NCBI GenBank assembly: GCA_002842135.1
Contig: PHCD01000037.1
Span: 1-18,129, forward strand
Direction: 5' to 3'
Source of the DNA: Betaproteobacteria bacterium HGW-Betaproteobacteria-8
GTDB taxonomy: Bacteria; Pseudomonadota; Gammaproteobacteria; Burkholderiales; Methylophilaceae
Length of the DNA stretch: 18,129 nucleotides
Below the pieces are notes generated by a model. The model was not told the DNA's origin, did no database searches, and saw nothing but the letters and a program-made list of their open reading frames with translations. Positions 1 through 8,055 of the stretch are shown in pieces. The position numbers and the translations under genes were made by a program. Every line of letters starts with the position of its first letter. Position 1 is the first letter of the stretch.

Positions 1-57
1 GGAACAAGCCCATTTTTCTTATCAACTGCATCACCATACCCACTCCCAAATCAGGTT

Positions 58-522
58 TTAAGTAATAACACCGACACGTTTTTTTAGTTGTTCAGCCAAC
101 AGCAGGCGTTGTTCGTCATTCATGAAATGGCGGCCAAACTCCACTTCCTTGCCGTGCGACCGGAGAAACAGCGAATGGTCGCCCCAGGGCAGCTCCCGGA
201 CCAGGACACGCGCCCAGTAACGGTTAAAAACTGTCCGGCTGTCATGTTTACAGTCGTGTTTTTCTATTGCGAGATGGTCACCTTCGATCGTGATGCTTTC
301 ATAATCTCCTGCATGGCAGTGGATATAGTAAAAAGCATAGGCAATCGCGAGAACTTCCAGACCGGCGAACGGCAGCACCAGCCAGGCGCCTGCAAATGAA
401 AAACCAAGACCGACAAGTAGAGAAAATGCAGCAGTAATAGCGACGACAACCATCATGCCCCTTGGCGACAAGGCGCAATGTGGTCGTACAATGACTTTGT
501 AATCTGTAACAGGTACCGCCAC
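58..522 (-). CDS. DUF2244 family integral membrane protein
   Basis: The protein is 154 aa. It has a short cytoplasmic N-terminus, two closely spaced hydrophobic segments (about residues 23-42 and 44-66), then a soluble C-terminal half with motifs typical of DUF2244, such as the VLVRELPWGDHSLFLRSHGK stretch and EFGRHF. The function of the family is unknown. Members are often found near cytochrome c oxidase genes in alpha- and betaproteobacteria, but the window ends too soon to see that here. The start is GTG at 522, supported by a strong GGAGGA Shine-Dalgarno about 7 nt upstream. The long 5' region (523-896) carries inverted repeats that may be regulatory. Family assignment is confident; the role is unknown. 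Confidence 0.85.
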   Translation of the reverse strand: MAVPVTDYKVIVRPHCALSPRGMMVVVAITAAFSLLVGLGFSFAGAWLVLPFAGLEVLAIAYAFYYIHCHAGDYESITIEGDHLAIEKHDCKHDSRTVFNRYWARVLVRELPWGDHSLFLRSHGKEVEFGRHFMNDEQRLLLAEQLKKRVGVIT

Positions 523-541
523 TGCCGTCCTCCTCCACTTT

Positions 542-563
542 AACCACCTCTTGAAGGGTGGTT
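542..563. repeat. Hairpin in DUF2244 5' leader
   Basis: Perfect 7-bp arms AACCACC (542-548) and GGTGGTT (557-563) flank an 8-nt loop. On the plus strand the hairpin is followed by a short T run and looks like a weak terminator, but no plus-strand gene lies upstream. On the minus strand it falls about 20 nt before the DUF2244 GTG, just ahead of the Shine-Dalgarno, so it could affect translation of that gene. Confidence 0.4.
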
Positions 564-617
564 TTAATCAGGAACTGCAACAACAAATAAACCGAATACA
601 ACGAATTACAAACTGAT

Positions 618-650
618 TAACAAAGTGCGACATTTCGTCACACTTTGTTA
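618..650. promoter_or_regulatory. 33-bp near-perfect palindrome, candidate operator
   Basis: Arms TAACAAAGTG (618-627) and CACTTTGTTA (641-650) are perfect reverse complements. After one mismatch the symmetry continues with GAC (629-631) and GTC (637-639) around a 5-nt centre. The palindrome lies about 96-128 nt upstream of the DUF2244 start. It is AT-rich with no T run beside it, so a dimeric regulator site is more likely than a terminator. I cannot assign it to a known regulator family. Confidence 0.45.
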
Positions 651-734
651 CGATTTGGAAATTAACACAATCACAAAGCTTGCACAAGCGAGTTGCTTAT
701 GCGGCCGGTCAAAGCTGTGAGGGAATAGGACTGA

Positions 735-770
735 AGCCGGTTACAGCACATGAAAAGTGCATAACCGGCT
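735..770 (-). terminator. GC-rich two-part hairpin downstream of eptC, possible terminator or REP-like element
   Basis: Outer arms AGCCGGTTA (735-743) and TAACCGGCT (762-770) are perfect. Inner arms GCAC (746-749) and GTGC (757-760) extend the stem around a 7-nt loop. It lies about 127 nt after the eptC stop. No U-tract follows on the minus strand, so it is not a standard intrinsic terminator. It could block 3' exonucleases or be a dispersed palindromic repeat. Confidence 0.4.
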
Positions 771-896
771 GTTTGAAATCAATATTTTCAGGAATTCACT
801 GAATGGCTTCGAGACCAAACTGGTGCAAAACTGCGGCAAAACTCCAGGACATCGACCACTGGAAAATCCTTGCCCAGACAGACTCAGTAAGTCAAA

Positions 897-2579
897 TCAC
901 TGCTCCAGATGCTTGAGCCCGTTCTTTTCTTTTGGGTTGCCCACCCATAATGGGTGTTCGACAAAACCCGGGTTGACCAGACTTTTAGTGGGTTCAAATC
1001 CGTCATAACTCAGCCCAACCAAGTCAGACCAGGTGTGAATGAAATGCGCCGTACTGTATGGCCTGTTGACCACACCCGTCAGATCCAGGGGTGAAGTTGC
1101 CTGCCACTTTGGCGAGGTCCAGATGAACATCGGCACGGCATACATGGCAAGCGTAGGACGCGCCTCGTTACGGCCCAAAAAGTCATAGGGCGGGGTGTCG
1201 TAGACATCTTCACCATGATCGGCGAAGTACACCATCAGGCTGCGTTCGTCTTTTGCCTGCAGGGTTTGCAACAAGGTCGAAACGACATGATCGTTATAGA
1301 GAACCGCATTGTCATAAGCATTGATGGCTTCAACCTGGGCGTCGTTCATCACGTCTGGAATACCCGTACGGTCATTGAATTTGGCGAATTCCGGCGGGTA
1401 GCGGAAATCATATTTCATGTGCGTGCCGAGCAAATGCACCACGATAAATTTACGGGGAGCCGTATCATTAAGCACCTCATTGAATGGCGCGAAAACATTT
1501 CCATCATACTCACGCGAATTCTGCGCGCGACTATTGTTCATATAGTGCTGCACATCCGTCTGCCTGGAGAAATTGGTCAGCATGGTGTTGCGCTTGGTGA
1601 TGGTCTGCTGATTGGTGATCCAGTAGGTTTTGTATCCCGCCTGTTTCATCAGGTTCATCAGGGAAGGTTTCTTTAAACTGAGGTCAGGGTTCTCCTGGTC
1701 GGCAAAAGTCAGCACCTGCTCCAAGGTCTCGATGGTATACGGCCTTGAAGCAACCACCTGCGTAAATACCGCCAGTTGATCCTTCATGGACTCCAATTTC
1801 GGCGATGTCGGGCGGCCATAGCCATACAGGCTCAAATGCTGGCGATTGGTCGATTCACCGATCACCAGCACCAGGGTTGAAGGCAGATCGGCATATTTGT
1901 CTGTCAGGTTTTCCAATGGCGGCAGATTGCTGTTCTGTTCCAGCAATGCCTGCATATTGGATAATTGCTCGCGATATTGCAGATAACCAATCACCATTTG
2001 CCAGGGCTCGGCCGGCTCCATACGCCTTTGTATCTTGTCTACCGTTTCAAACCATGGTTGCTGCTTGATGACCATGTCCTTGAAAATAGGGAAGAAGAAC
2101 AGGAACGTCAGTATCAGCAGGCTGCCGATCATCGCGGTTTTTTGCGGTATGACAAGTGGACGCACGCGACGCCAGAGCCAGATTGCAACAAAGGTGTGTG
2201 CAGCAAATACCAGCAACATCCACCATTTGAAATATTGCGCAATGTACTCGGAAGACTCTGCCGGGTTGGACTCGAAGATGATGAAAAGTACGCTTTGGGA
2301 GAACTCCTGGCCATAGATACAGAAATAGCCCAGACTGACCAGGGAGGTCGCCCACAATACAATGCCTATCACCCCCGCAATCAGCTTGGTTCTTTCCGGG
2401 AATAACAATATGGGCGCCAGCCATAGCAGGCTCATATAAACCGCCTGCCTGAAACCGACAAAGATCGTGGCATCAGTTAACTGCAGGAGCAGATTGGTAA
2501 CACCGGAAAAGTAAAAGAAAAAGAGGTACAAGCTAAATAGATCACGCCAATAAGGACGTGCAAAAAACTGACGAATCAA
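897..2579 (-). CDS. eptC: Phosphoethanolamine transferase, CptA/EptC type
   Basis: This 560-aa inner-membrane enzyme should transfer phosphoethanolamine from phosphatidylethanolamine to lipopolysaccharide. E. coli EptC (CptA) modifies heptose I of the inner core. The N-terminal ~170 residues form about five membrane helices. The C-terminal periplasmic sulfatase-like domain has VIGEST (E242), SRPYTIETL (candidate catalytic Thr at 282), HLLGTH (382-387) and DHGEDVYD (D454, H455), the expected zinc and nucleophile positions. Long identical runs match my memory of enterobacterial CptA, including GYxxIYGQEFSQSVLF near residue 84 and SLMNLMKQAGYKT near residue 306. The start is TTG at 2579 with GGGAG 5 nt upstream. 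A TATAAT lies about 56 nt before it. No other LPS gene is adjacent. Family is confident; the exact acceptor sugar is inferred. Confidence 0.92.
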   Translation of the reverse strand: MIRQFFARPYWRDLFSLYLFFFYFSGVTNLLLQLTDATIFVGFRQAVYMSLLWLAPILLFPERTKLIAGVIGIVLWATSLVSLGYFCIYGQEFSQSVLFIIFESNPAESSEYIAQYFKWWMLLVFAAHTFVAIWLWRRVRPLVIPQKTAMIGSLLILTFLFFFPIFKDMVIKQQPWFETVDKIQRRMEPAEPWQMVIGYLQYREQLSNMQALLEQNSNLPPLENLTDKYADLPSTLVLVIGESTNRQHLSLYGYGRPTSPKLESMKDQLAVFTQVVASRPYTIETLEQVLTFADQENPDLSLKKPSLMNLMKQAGYKTYWITNQQTITKRNTMLTNFSRQTDVQHYMNNSRAQNSREYDGNVFAPFNEVLNDTAPRKFIVVHLLGTHMKYDFRYPPEFAKFNDRTGIPDVMNDAQVEAINAYDNAVLYNDHVVSTLLQTLQAKDERSLMVYFADHGEDVYDTPPYDFLGRNEARPTLAMYAVPMFIWTSPKWQATSPLDLTGVVNRPYSTAHFIHTWSDLVGLSYDGFEPTKSLVNPGFVEHPLWVGNPKEKNGLKHLEQ

Positions 2580-2634
2580 AATAGCTCCCGAACAAAAAAT
2601 TGGAAAAAATTAAGGCTAAAAAAATTGCTGAAGA

Positions 2635-2640
2635 ATTATA
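2635..2640 (-). promoter_or_regulatory. Candidate -10 box for eptC
   Basis: The minus strand reads a perfect TATAAT here, about 56 nt upstream of the TTG start. No good -35 hexamer is found 16-18 nt further upstream, so an activator may be needed or the match may be chance in an AT-rich region. Confidence 0.35.
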
Positions 2641-2758
2641 AGCGCATATGGACCATGAATTTGTACTAAGATTCAGCCTGAGTTGTACTTATCGAAAATT
2701 AACCGAAGCTTAACGGTCTGAAGAAGACCAAAGCTGTTTGATTCTGGTGTTTTTGAAT

Positions 2759-2781
2759 TGGTTTTGACAGGAACAAAACCA
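2759..2781. repeat. 8-bp inverted repeat between eptC and tRNA-Leu
   Basis: TGGTTTTG (2759-2766) and CAAAACCA (2774-2781) are perfect reverse complements with a 7-nt spacer. The repeat lies about 42 nt past the 3' end of the tRNA and 180 nt upstream of eptC. It could slow transcription coming out of the tRNA gene, or be an operator. A T-rich run at 2804-2809 (minus strand) directly after the tRNA is a separate weak termination signal. Confidence 0.3.
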
Positions 2782-2822
2782 GGGAAAATGAATGTAACCA
2801 GAAAAAACTAGAGCTACCTAGA

Positions 2823-2907
2823 TGGTGCCGGGAGGGGGACTCGAACCCCCACACCTCGCGGCGGCGGATTTTGAGTCCGCTGCGTCTACCAATTCCGCCA
2901 TCCCGGC
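2823..2907 (-). tRNA. tRNA-Leu(CAA)
   Basis: The minus strand folds as a complete 85-nt cloverleaf including an encoded CCA end. The acceptor arms are GCCGGGA (5', 2907-2901) and TCCCGGC (3'), with discriminator A. The anticodon stem is GCGGA/TCCGC around loop CTCAAAA, giving anticodon CAA, which reads UUG. A 13-nt variable arm and the GGGGG-TTCGAGT-CCCCC T-arm fit a class II leucine tRNA. Its 5' end is only 12 nt from the first in-frame codon I can assign to queA, so its promoter would have to lie inside queA. Confidence 0.96.
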
Positions 2908-2919
2908 ACGGGAGGCCGT

Positions 2920-3915
2920 ATTGATGAACTCATCGCCCAGTTTCCCACCCCCGAACGCAGCGCCAGCAGATTACTCCGGCTGGATGGCAAAAGCGGTCAG
3001 CTGAGCGACAACTGGTTCCGGGAGCTACCCGAATTCCTCCAGCCGAATGACCTGCTGGTACTCAACGACACGCGCGTCATCAAGGCCAGGCTTACTGGCG
3101 AGAAAGCCAGCGGCGGCAAGATCGAGATCATGGTGGAACGCCTGCTCGATGCGCACCGCCTGCTCGCGCAGATACGTGCCTCACGCTCGCCCAAGCCCGG
3201 CAGCATGCTCAGGATTGCCGATGCGTTTGACGCTGAGGTCATCGCACGACAGGACGACTTGTTCCTGCTGGAAATCCGGAGCCAGACGCCTGTCATTGAA
3301 CTGATCGACCAGTATGGCAGCCTGCCGTTGCCGCCCTATATCAGCCACAAGGCCGACGACCACGACGAGGAGCGTTACCAGACCGTGTTTGCACGAGAAC
3401 TGGGCGCAGTGGCGGCACCTACCGCCGGGCTGCATTTCGATGATGCCATGATGGACAGGTTACAAGCTGCCGGCATCGCGATTGCCTATGTCACGCTGCA
3501 CGTCGGCGCCGGCACTTTCCAACCGGTGCGGGTGGATAACATTCATGAACACAAAATGCACAGCGAGCTGTACTCGGTACCGCAGGACACAGTAGATGCC
3601 ATCCAGCAGGCCCAGGCGAAAGGCGGCAAAGTAACGGCAGTCGGCACGACCGCCTTGCGCGCATTGGAAAGCGCAGCGCGAAATGGCGAACTGCAGGGCG
3701 GCTCCGGCGAGACCGATATCTTCATCACGCCGGGCTACCGGTTTCAGGTGGTTGATCGATTGCTGACCAACTTCCACCTGCCGAAAAGCACACTGCTGAT
3801 GCTGGTTTCCGCTTTTGCCGGCACAGAGAACATCAAAAAAGCCTATCGGCACGCCATTGAGGCAAAATACCGTTTTTTCAGTTATGGTGATGCCATGCTG
3901 ATCGAACGTGCATGA
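2920..3915 (+). CDS. queA: tRNA ribosyltransferase-isomerase QueA, 5' end missing or atypical
   Basis: QueA moves the ribosyl part of S-adenosylmethionine onto 7-aminomethyl-deazaguanine at tRNA position 34, forming epoxyqueuosine. The family signature is continuous: [17 protein letters not shown] at the left end, then [77 protein letters not shown] and FFSYGDAML. The frame is open back to 2875 but has no ATG, GTG or TTG before conserved sequence. The first usable codon is ATT at 2920, 4 nt after GGGAGG, giving 331 aa instead of about 340. The conserved first strand before DELIA is absent. An ATG at 2924 has better ribosome-site spacing but is out of frame. No tgt follows it, unlike in many proteobacteria. 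Identity is certain; start and functionality are not. Confidence 0.88.
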   Translation: MDELIAQFPTPERSASRLLRLDGKSGQLSDNWFRELPEFLQPNDLLVLNDTRVIKARLTGEKASGGKIEIMVERLLDAHRLLAQIRASRSPKPGSMLRIADAFDAEVIARQDDLFLLEIRSQTPVIELIDQYGSLPLPPYISHKADDHDEERYQTVFARELGAVAAPTAGLHFDDAMMDRLQAAGIAIAYVTLHVGAGTFQPVRVDNIHEHKMHSELYSVPQDTVDAIQQAQAKGGKVTAVGTTALRALESAARNGELQGGSGETDIFITPGYRFQVVDRLLTNFHLPKSTLLMLVSAFAGTENIKKAYRHAIEAKYRFFSYGDAMLIERA

Positions 3916-3982
3916 ACTCCTTGCCGGAATACGCACTCCACCACCAAGCGAACATTGCATCAATTAAATCAAGGTTAACGGT

Positions 3983-4864
3983 ATGTCACTCTTCAAAAAC
4001 GCCACATTAATTGCCACAGCTTCCACTTTCGCGCTACTTTCCCAGCTATCCGCTGCAGAAGTACTGCCAGAAGCAGTGCCAGAAATCAAAATCCCGCTGG
4101 CGAAAAAACCGACCTCGCGACCGATGACTGTGGCCTATGTGCCTTATCTCAAAAAGTATTACATTGCAGACGGCGGCCTGGCTGCACCGCCAGGCGACCC
4201 GATGGGCGGCTTGTCGCAATCTGAAGTACACGTTTATGACGAAAGCGGAAAATATCTTTCTTCAGCCAAACCCGGCCTGGATAACCGCTCCATTTACTAC
4301 AATACCAACACGCATCAACTGGAATCCGTCACCTACAACATCTCCAGCGAGGCAGGATTTGGCCCCAAAACCGGCATTTTCAGCCTGGCAATGAATGAAG
4401 ACGGCACGCTGAAAAATGATTCCACGGAGATCAGCGGGTACAACCCTGCGTTCGGCAGTCCCGCCACCATCCCCAGTTACAATGCTGACAGGAACGTCTA
4501 TTACGCCAAGCAGGATCGCAGCAACCTGGTCAGGATAGTGGAATCGCCCAAACGCGAAAAAGCAGGTGAAATCAGACTGGACCTGGATGCGACTGGCACC
4601 AGATTCGATGAAATCAGTCATTATTTCATCGCCTACACCGGAGTAAGCAATGAGGAACTGGCCCTGCTGGATATCGATCACAAGGCAGTGCTGATCTTCA
4701 ACCTGGACGGGAAATTTGTCGCCAGGAGCGCCCTGCCAGCTGCCCTCAAACTGCGCTCACAGAATCACATCAACGGCACCGGTTACAGCAATGGCCTGTT
4801 CTTTGTCTATTATGAGACTGAAGGTGAATTCGGCACCTATTACGGATTCAAGATACAGAAATAG
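3983..4864 (+). CDS. Secreted protein of unknown function
   Basis: I do not recognise this 293-aa protein. It starts with a clear Sec signal peptide (positive N-terminus, hydrophobic core at about residues 7-22, likely cleavage after LSAA at residue 25), so it should act in the periplasm or outside. The mature part has no membrane helix or cysteine pair. It alternates short beta-type segments rich in Tyr (YIADGG, VHVYDESGKY, SIYYNTNTHQ, NVYYAKQDR, VLIFNLDGKF, FVYYETEGEFGTYYGF), which suggests a beta-propeller-like fold. The start ATG has AAGG 8 nt upstream. It begins 67 nt after queA and ends before a strong terminator, so it may be cotranscribed with queA. No function is inferred. Confidence 0.8.
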   Translation: MSLFKNATLIATASTFALLSQLSAAEVLPEAVPEIKIPLAKKPTSRPMTVAYVPYLKKYYIADGGLAAPPGDPMGGLSQSEVHVYDESGKYLSSAKPGLDNRSIYYNTNTHQLESVTYNISSEAGFGPKTGIFSLAMNEDGTLKNDSTEISGYNPAFGSPATIPSYNADRNVYYAKQDRSNLVRIVESPKREKAGEIRLDLDATGTRFDEISHYFIAYTGVSNEELALLDIDHKAVLIFNLDGKFVARSALPAALKLRSQNHINGTGYSNGLFFVYYETEGEFGTYYGFKIQK

Positions 4865-4919
4865 CTGACAAACCAGTAAGTATCCTTCGGTAAAGCCGGG
4901 GATTTATTTCATCCAATTG

Positions 4920-4947
4920 AAAAAGGCGATGCATGCATCGCCTTTTT
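4920..4947. terminator. Bidirectional intrinsic terminator
   Basis: The 28-bp stretch is a perfect palindrome: a GC stem GGCGATGCA/TGCATCGCC flanked by A-runs on the left and T-runs on the right. A hairpin with a U-tract forms on either strand. It lies between the plus-strand secreted protein gene and the minus-strand DUF1097 gene, which converge here, and it probably ends both transcripts. Confidence 0.9.
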
Positions 4948-4967
4948 TATTACCTGCCAGCCACCAA

Positions 4968-5453
4968 TCAGCCCGAGAGTTTCTTGCCGACCATTTCGGA
5001 AACCAAGCCAAGAATTGCGCCGGCCACCATGGAAACAGGAATCATCACATCGGCCATATCCACCACACCACCATCACCACCTGCACCAGCAACATCGACA
5101 CCTACCCATGTTGCCGCACCAAGAAAGGCACCGGGGATGAAGGCCAATAAAGAGATTTTGGATTGTAGGCAGAAGATGAATGCAGCCACGCCAAAAGCCA
5201 GCGCCAGCGTCAGCACATCGCCGCCCATCATCGCCGCGACATAGAGAGCGACTGCTGCCCAGAAATTACCTGCCAGATTGGAAGCGACAGTTTTCTGCAA
5301 ACCATCCATCCCGCCACCTGCGGCATAGAACGTTGCCCAGGCGACGATACCGGCCCATACGATTAATCCAAGATCCGGCATGCCGACAGCAACATAAACC
5401 CAAGCTGCAATGAGCACACCAATACTGATACCTAACGCGACGACTAAATCCAT
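4968..5453 (-). CDS. DUF1097 family membrane protein (YcdZ-like)
   Basis: The 161-aa protein is almost entirely hydrophobic and Gly/Ala-rich, with about five predicted membrane helices. Length and composition match the DUF1097 family, which includes E. coli YcdZ (163 aa). A conserved-looking loop (AAGGGMDGLQKTVASNLAGN, about residues 44-63) separates the helices. Function of the family is unknown; a small inner-membrane transport role is sometimes suggested but not shown. The ATG start has a strong GGGAGGA site 6 nt upstream. The gene stands alone, with its own leader and the shared terminator downstream. Confidence 0.8.
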   Translation of the reverse strand: MDLVVALGISIGVLIAAWVYVAVGMPDLGLIVWAGIVAWATFYAAGGGMDGLQKTVASNLAGNFWAAVALYVAAMMGGDVLTLALAFGVAAFIFCLQSKISLLAFIPGAFLGAATWVGVDVAGAGGDGGVVDMADVMIPVSMVAGAILGLVSEMVGKKLSG

Positions 5454-5606
5454 TGTGATTCCTCCCTAAGAATGGTTATCGAACTGCATTAAAGTCAACA
5501 ACAGCGGGTCGATACAGGAAGGCTGGTAGATCTTGATGTCTCGCTTATGCATTTCCGCATCAAGTCCGCTAGGCGGATGGTAGCCGGATTGTTTGGGAAT
5601 GTAAAA

Positions 5607-5631
5607 CTTTTGCACCAATAAAGTGCAAGGG
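5607..5631 (-). terminator. Weak hairpin downstream of the lytic transglycosylase gene
   Basis: Arms TTGCAC (5610-5615) and GTGCAA (5623-5628) enclose a 7-nt loop just after the stop codon at 5634. On the minus strand the stem is followed by AAAAG and then TTTT, a poor but possible U-tract. It may end the proS-lytic transglycosylase transcript. Confidence 0.4.
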
Positions 5632-5633
5632 GA

Positions 5634-6236
5634 TCAGATACCGAGTGTTGGTGTAGGCTCGTAATGCCAGTGTTTACGCCATGCACCGAGCACCAGGTTG
5701 GGATATTGAGGTTTGCCGAGACTGCCGTTATAGCGACCCAGGGCGCGATAAAGGTCGCCTTTCTCGATATCGATATAGTGACGCAATATGGTACAGCCGT
5801 AACGCAGATTGAGCCGGAGATGAAACAGATTATGCTCGGTGGTGCCGATGGTGCGTACCCAGAATGGCATGACCTGCATAAAGCCGCGAGCACCGGCCGA
5901 GGAGACGGCGTATTTCTTGAAGCCGCTTTCGACCTGAATCAGCCCCAACACCATTTGCGGATCCAAACCGGCGCGTGAGGCTTCATAGTGCACGGTACGT
6001 AAAAAGTCTTCGCGCATGGTCTTGTCCGGCATGCGTTTCTGCAGACGCTTGGACATCTCGCTCAACCAGTGCAGGCCTTCCGATTCGTTAGCAAACACCA
6101 GCCTGGGAGCGGCACTGTCACTGATGGATTTCTGCATCTGCGCCTTGACGCTGTTGGCCAAAGGCTCTTCCCGCTGATTGCCCGCATGGACAGTCAGCGA
6201 CAGCAGAAACGCCAGTGATGCAATCCAGTATTTCAA
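5634..6236 (-). CDS. Secreted lytic murein transglycosylase (SLT domain)
   Basis: This 200-aa protein should cleave the MurNAc-GlcNAc bond of peptidoglycan, leaving a 1,6-anhydro end. A signal peptide (cleavage near VHA at residue 18) sends it to the periplasm. The SLT domain spans about residues 85-190. It has LIQVESGF with the catalytic Glu at 103, [10 protein letters not shown] (115-124), [13 protein letters not shown] (143-155) and ALGRYNGS (165-172). The start is TTG at 6236, overlapping the proS stop in a TTGA, which implies translational coupling. This start gives an ideal signal peptide. There is no peptidoglycan-binding LysM domain. Confident family call; there is no basis for a specific gene name. 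Confidence 0.92.
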   Translation of the reverse strand: MKYWIASLAFLLSLTVHAGNQREEPLANSVKAQMQKSISDSAAPRLVFANESEGLHWLSEMSKRLQKRMPDKTMREDFLRTVHYEASRAGLDPQMVLGLIQVESGFKKYAVSSAGARGFMQVMPFWVRTIGTTEHNLFHLRLNLRYGCTILRHYIDIEKGDLYRALGRYNGSLGKPQYPNLVLGAWRKHWHYEPTPTLGI

Positions 6237-7951
6237 GTATTCAATCCCAGTTGCTGTTTAACCAGATCAAGCACCTGATCCAGGGGCACGCTCTTCGCCT
6301 CGGCATCGGTACGACCCTGATATTCTACCTCTTGCGTCTTCAGGCCGCGATCCCCGATGACAATGCGGTGCGGAATGCCAATCAACTCCATCTCGGCAAA
6401 CATGACGCCCGGCCGTTCACCACGGTCATCCAGCAGGACATCAACGCCAGCTGACTTGAGTTGCTCATACAGATCCAGTGCGGCGGCTTTCACTGCATCG
6501 CTCTTGTCCATGCCGATAGGGGCAATTGCCACCTCGAATGGCGCCATGGCAGTCGGGAAAATGATGCCCCTGGCATCGTTGCCCTGTTCAATCGCAGCGC
6601 CGACGATACGCGATACGCCGATACCGTAACAGCCCATTTCCATGACCCTGGTCTGGCCGTTTTCATCCAGATAGGTCGCATTCATCGCTTCAGTATATTT
6701 TGTGCGCAGCTGAAAAATGTGCCCGACCTCGATACCACGACACAAACTCAGGACACCTTTGCCATCCGGCGAAGCATCGCCCGCCACCACGTTACGGATA
6801 TCGGCAACCAGAGCCGGTTCCGGCAAGTCACGGCCGAAGTTGACCCCAGCCAGGTGAAATTTGGGTTTGTTAGCGCCGCAGACGAAATCGCTCATAACCG
6901 CCACGGTTCTGTCGGCAATCACCTTGACCTGTGCGCCCACACCCACCGGCCCGATGAATCCGGGCGGGCAATCCAGGTTGGCGCGAATCTCCTCTTCCGT
7001 GGCAAAACGGAAATCGGCCAGGCCTTCCAGCTTGCCGGCCTTGATCTCATTCAGGCTGTGATCGCCACGCAGCAGCAACAGGTAAAACTGCTCGCCAGCC
7101 ACCAGCGCGATCGCCTTGACGGTACGCTGCAAAGGAATGTCAAGCAGTGCGGCAACGTCCTCGCAGGTGGTCTGTTTCGGTGTTTCAACCTCGCGCATGG
7201 CTTCCTGTGCCAGCTGGCGTGTTGCAGCCGGGGCCAGTGCTTCCGCCAATTCAACGTTGGCAGCAAAATCGGAATTTTCGCAATAGGCCAGCGCATCCTC
7301 GCCGGAATCCGCCAGCACATGAAACTCATGTGAGCCTTCGCCACCAATCGCGCCAGTATCGGCACGCACGGCACGGAACTGCAGGCCCAGGCGATTGAAG
7401 ATGTTGCTGTAGGTCTGGTACATCTGCGCGTAAGTCTGCTCCAGCGACTCAAAACTGGTATGGAAGGAATAAGCATCCTTCATGATGAATTCGCGTGCAC
7501 GCATGACGCCGAAACGCGGGCGGATCTCGTCGCGGAACTTGGTCTGGATCTGATAGAAGTTGATTGGCAACTGCTTGTAGGAACGGATTTCCTTGCGCGC
7601 GATATCGGTAATCACTTCTTCGTGCGTCGGCCCGAAGCAGAAATCACGCTCGTGCCTGTCCTTGATTTTCAGCATCTGTGGGCCGAATACCGCCCAGCGG
7701 CCGGTTTCCTCCCACAGCTCTTTCGGCTGCACGGCAGGCATCAGCAGCTCGAGCGCACCGGCTTTGTTCATCTCTTCGCGCACGATGGCCTCGACCTTGC
7801 GCATGACACGCAAACCAAGCGGCATCCAGCTGTACAAGCCGGAGCCCAGGCGCCTGATCAGGCCTGCCCTCAACATCAGCTTGTGGCTGGGTAACTCGGC
7901 CTCGTTCGGGGCTTCTTTCTGGGTGGCGATAAAAAATTGTGATGCGCGCAT
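6233..7951 (-). CDS. proS: Prolyl-tRNA synthetase
   Basis: ProS attaches proline to tRNA-Pro in the cytoplasm. At 572 aa it is the normal length for the bacterial type with an inserted editing domain. Class II motif 2 ([12 protein letters not shown], 137-148) and motif 3 (GCYGIGVSR, 440-448) frame the catalytic core. The YbaK-like editing domain lies between about 240 and 405 and keeps the TVKAIAL segment (K279, same number as the key E. coli lysine), the GDHSLNEIK loop and GFIGP. The anticodon domain begins near FEVAIAPIG (472-480). ATG at 7951 has only a weak ribosome site. Its stop overlaps the start of the lytic transglycosylase. Confidence 0.97.
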   Translation of the reverse strand: MRASQFFIATQKEAPNEAELPSHKLMLRAGLIRRLGSGLYSWMPLGLRVMRKVEAIVREEMNKAGALELLMPAVQPKELWEETGRWAVFGPQMLKIKDRHERDFCFGPTHEEVITDIARKEIRSYKQLPINFYQIQTKFRDEIRPRFGVMRAREFIMKDAYSFHTSFESLEQTYAQMYQTYSNIFNRLGLQFRAVRADTGAIGGEGSHEFHVLADSGEDALAYCENSDFAANVELAEALAPAATRQLAQEAMREVETPKQTTCEDVAALLDIPLQRTVKAIALVAGEQFYLLLLRGDHSLNEIKAGKLEGLADFRFATEEEIRANLDCPPGFIGPVGVGAQVKVIADRTVAVMSDFVCGANKPKFHLAGVNFGRDLPEPALVADIRNVVAGDASPDGKGVLSLCRGIEVGHIFQLRTKYTEAMNATYLDENGQTRVMEMGCYGIGVSRIVGAAIEQGNDARGIIFPTAMAPFEVAIAPIGMDKSDAVKAAALDLYEQLKSAGVDVLLDDRGERPGVMFAEMELIGIPHRIVIGDRGLKTQEVEYQGRTDAEAKSVPLDQVLDLVKQQLGLNT

Positions 7952-7985
7952 GAAATTTCTTTGAAGTGTTCAGAGTAAGGAGCGG

Positions 7986-8014
7986 ATTTTACAGCGAAAT
8001 GCCGTCAAAGTCAG
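7986..8014 (-). promoter_or_regulatory. Candidate sigma70 promoter for proS
   Basis: The minus strand has CTGACT (8014-8009) and TAAAAT (7991-7986) separated by 17 nt, matching the consensus at 4 and 5 of 6 positions. The -10 is about 35 nt upstream of the proS ATG. It is the best pair in the 104-nt gap, but weak enough to be chance. Confidence 0.35.
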
Positions 8015-8055
8015 TCTGCAGGTCACGCTGGCCCAGGAAGAACCGACGGGAGAAA

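Larger units (their letters stand above)
523..896. other. 374-nt non-coding stretch with three inverted repeats
   Basis: No convincing gene is present between the eptC stop and the DUF2244 start. The stretch is AT-rich in its left half. It holds three inverted repeats, listed separately at 542-563, 618-650 and 735-770. It must contain the DUF2244 promoter unless that gene is read through from eptC. I could not find a convincing -35/-10 pair. Confidence 0.6.

Noticed and set aside
618..650. CRP-type site TGTGA-N6-TCACA
   Set aside because: The half sites read TGTGA and TCGCA with a 7-nt gap, so spacing and one base are wrong.
2924..2926. ATG as the queA start, with good spacing from GGGAGG
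   Set aside because: It is out of frame with QueA and hits a stop at 3002; using it would require a frameshift for which I see no slippery site.
2822..3004. 60-codon plus-strand frame with ATG across the tRNA and queA start
   Set aside because: It is antisense to tRNA-Leu and then out of frame with conserved queA sequence. Such frames over leucine tRNAs are a known annotation artefact.
6461..7333. 290-codon plus-strand frame opposite proS
   Set aside because: It is antisense to well-conserved ProS motifs and has no recognisable domain.
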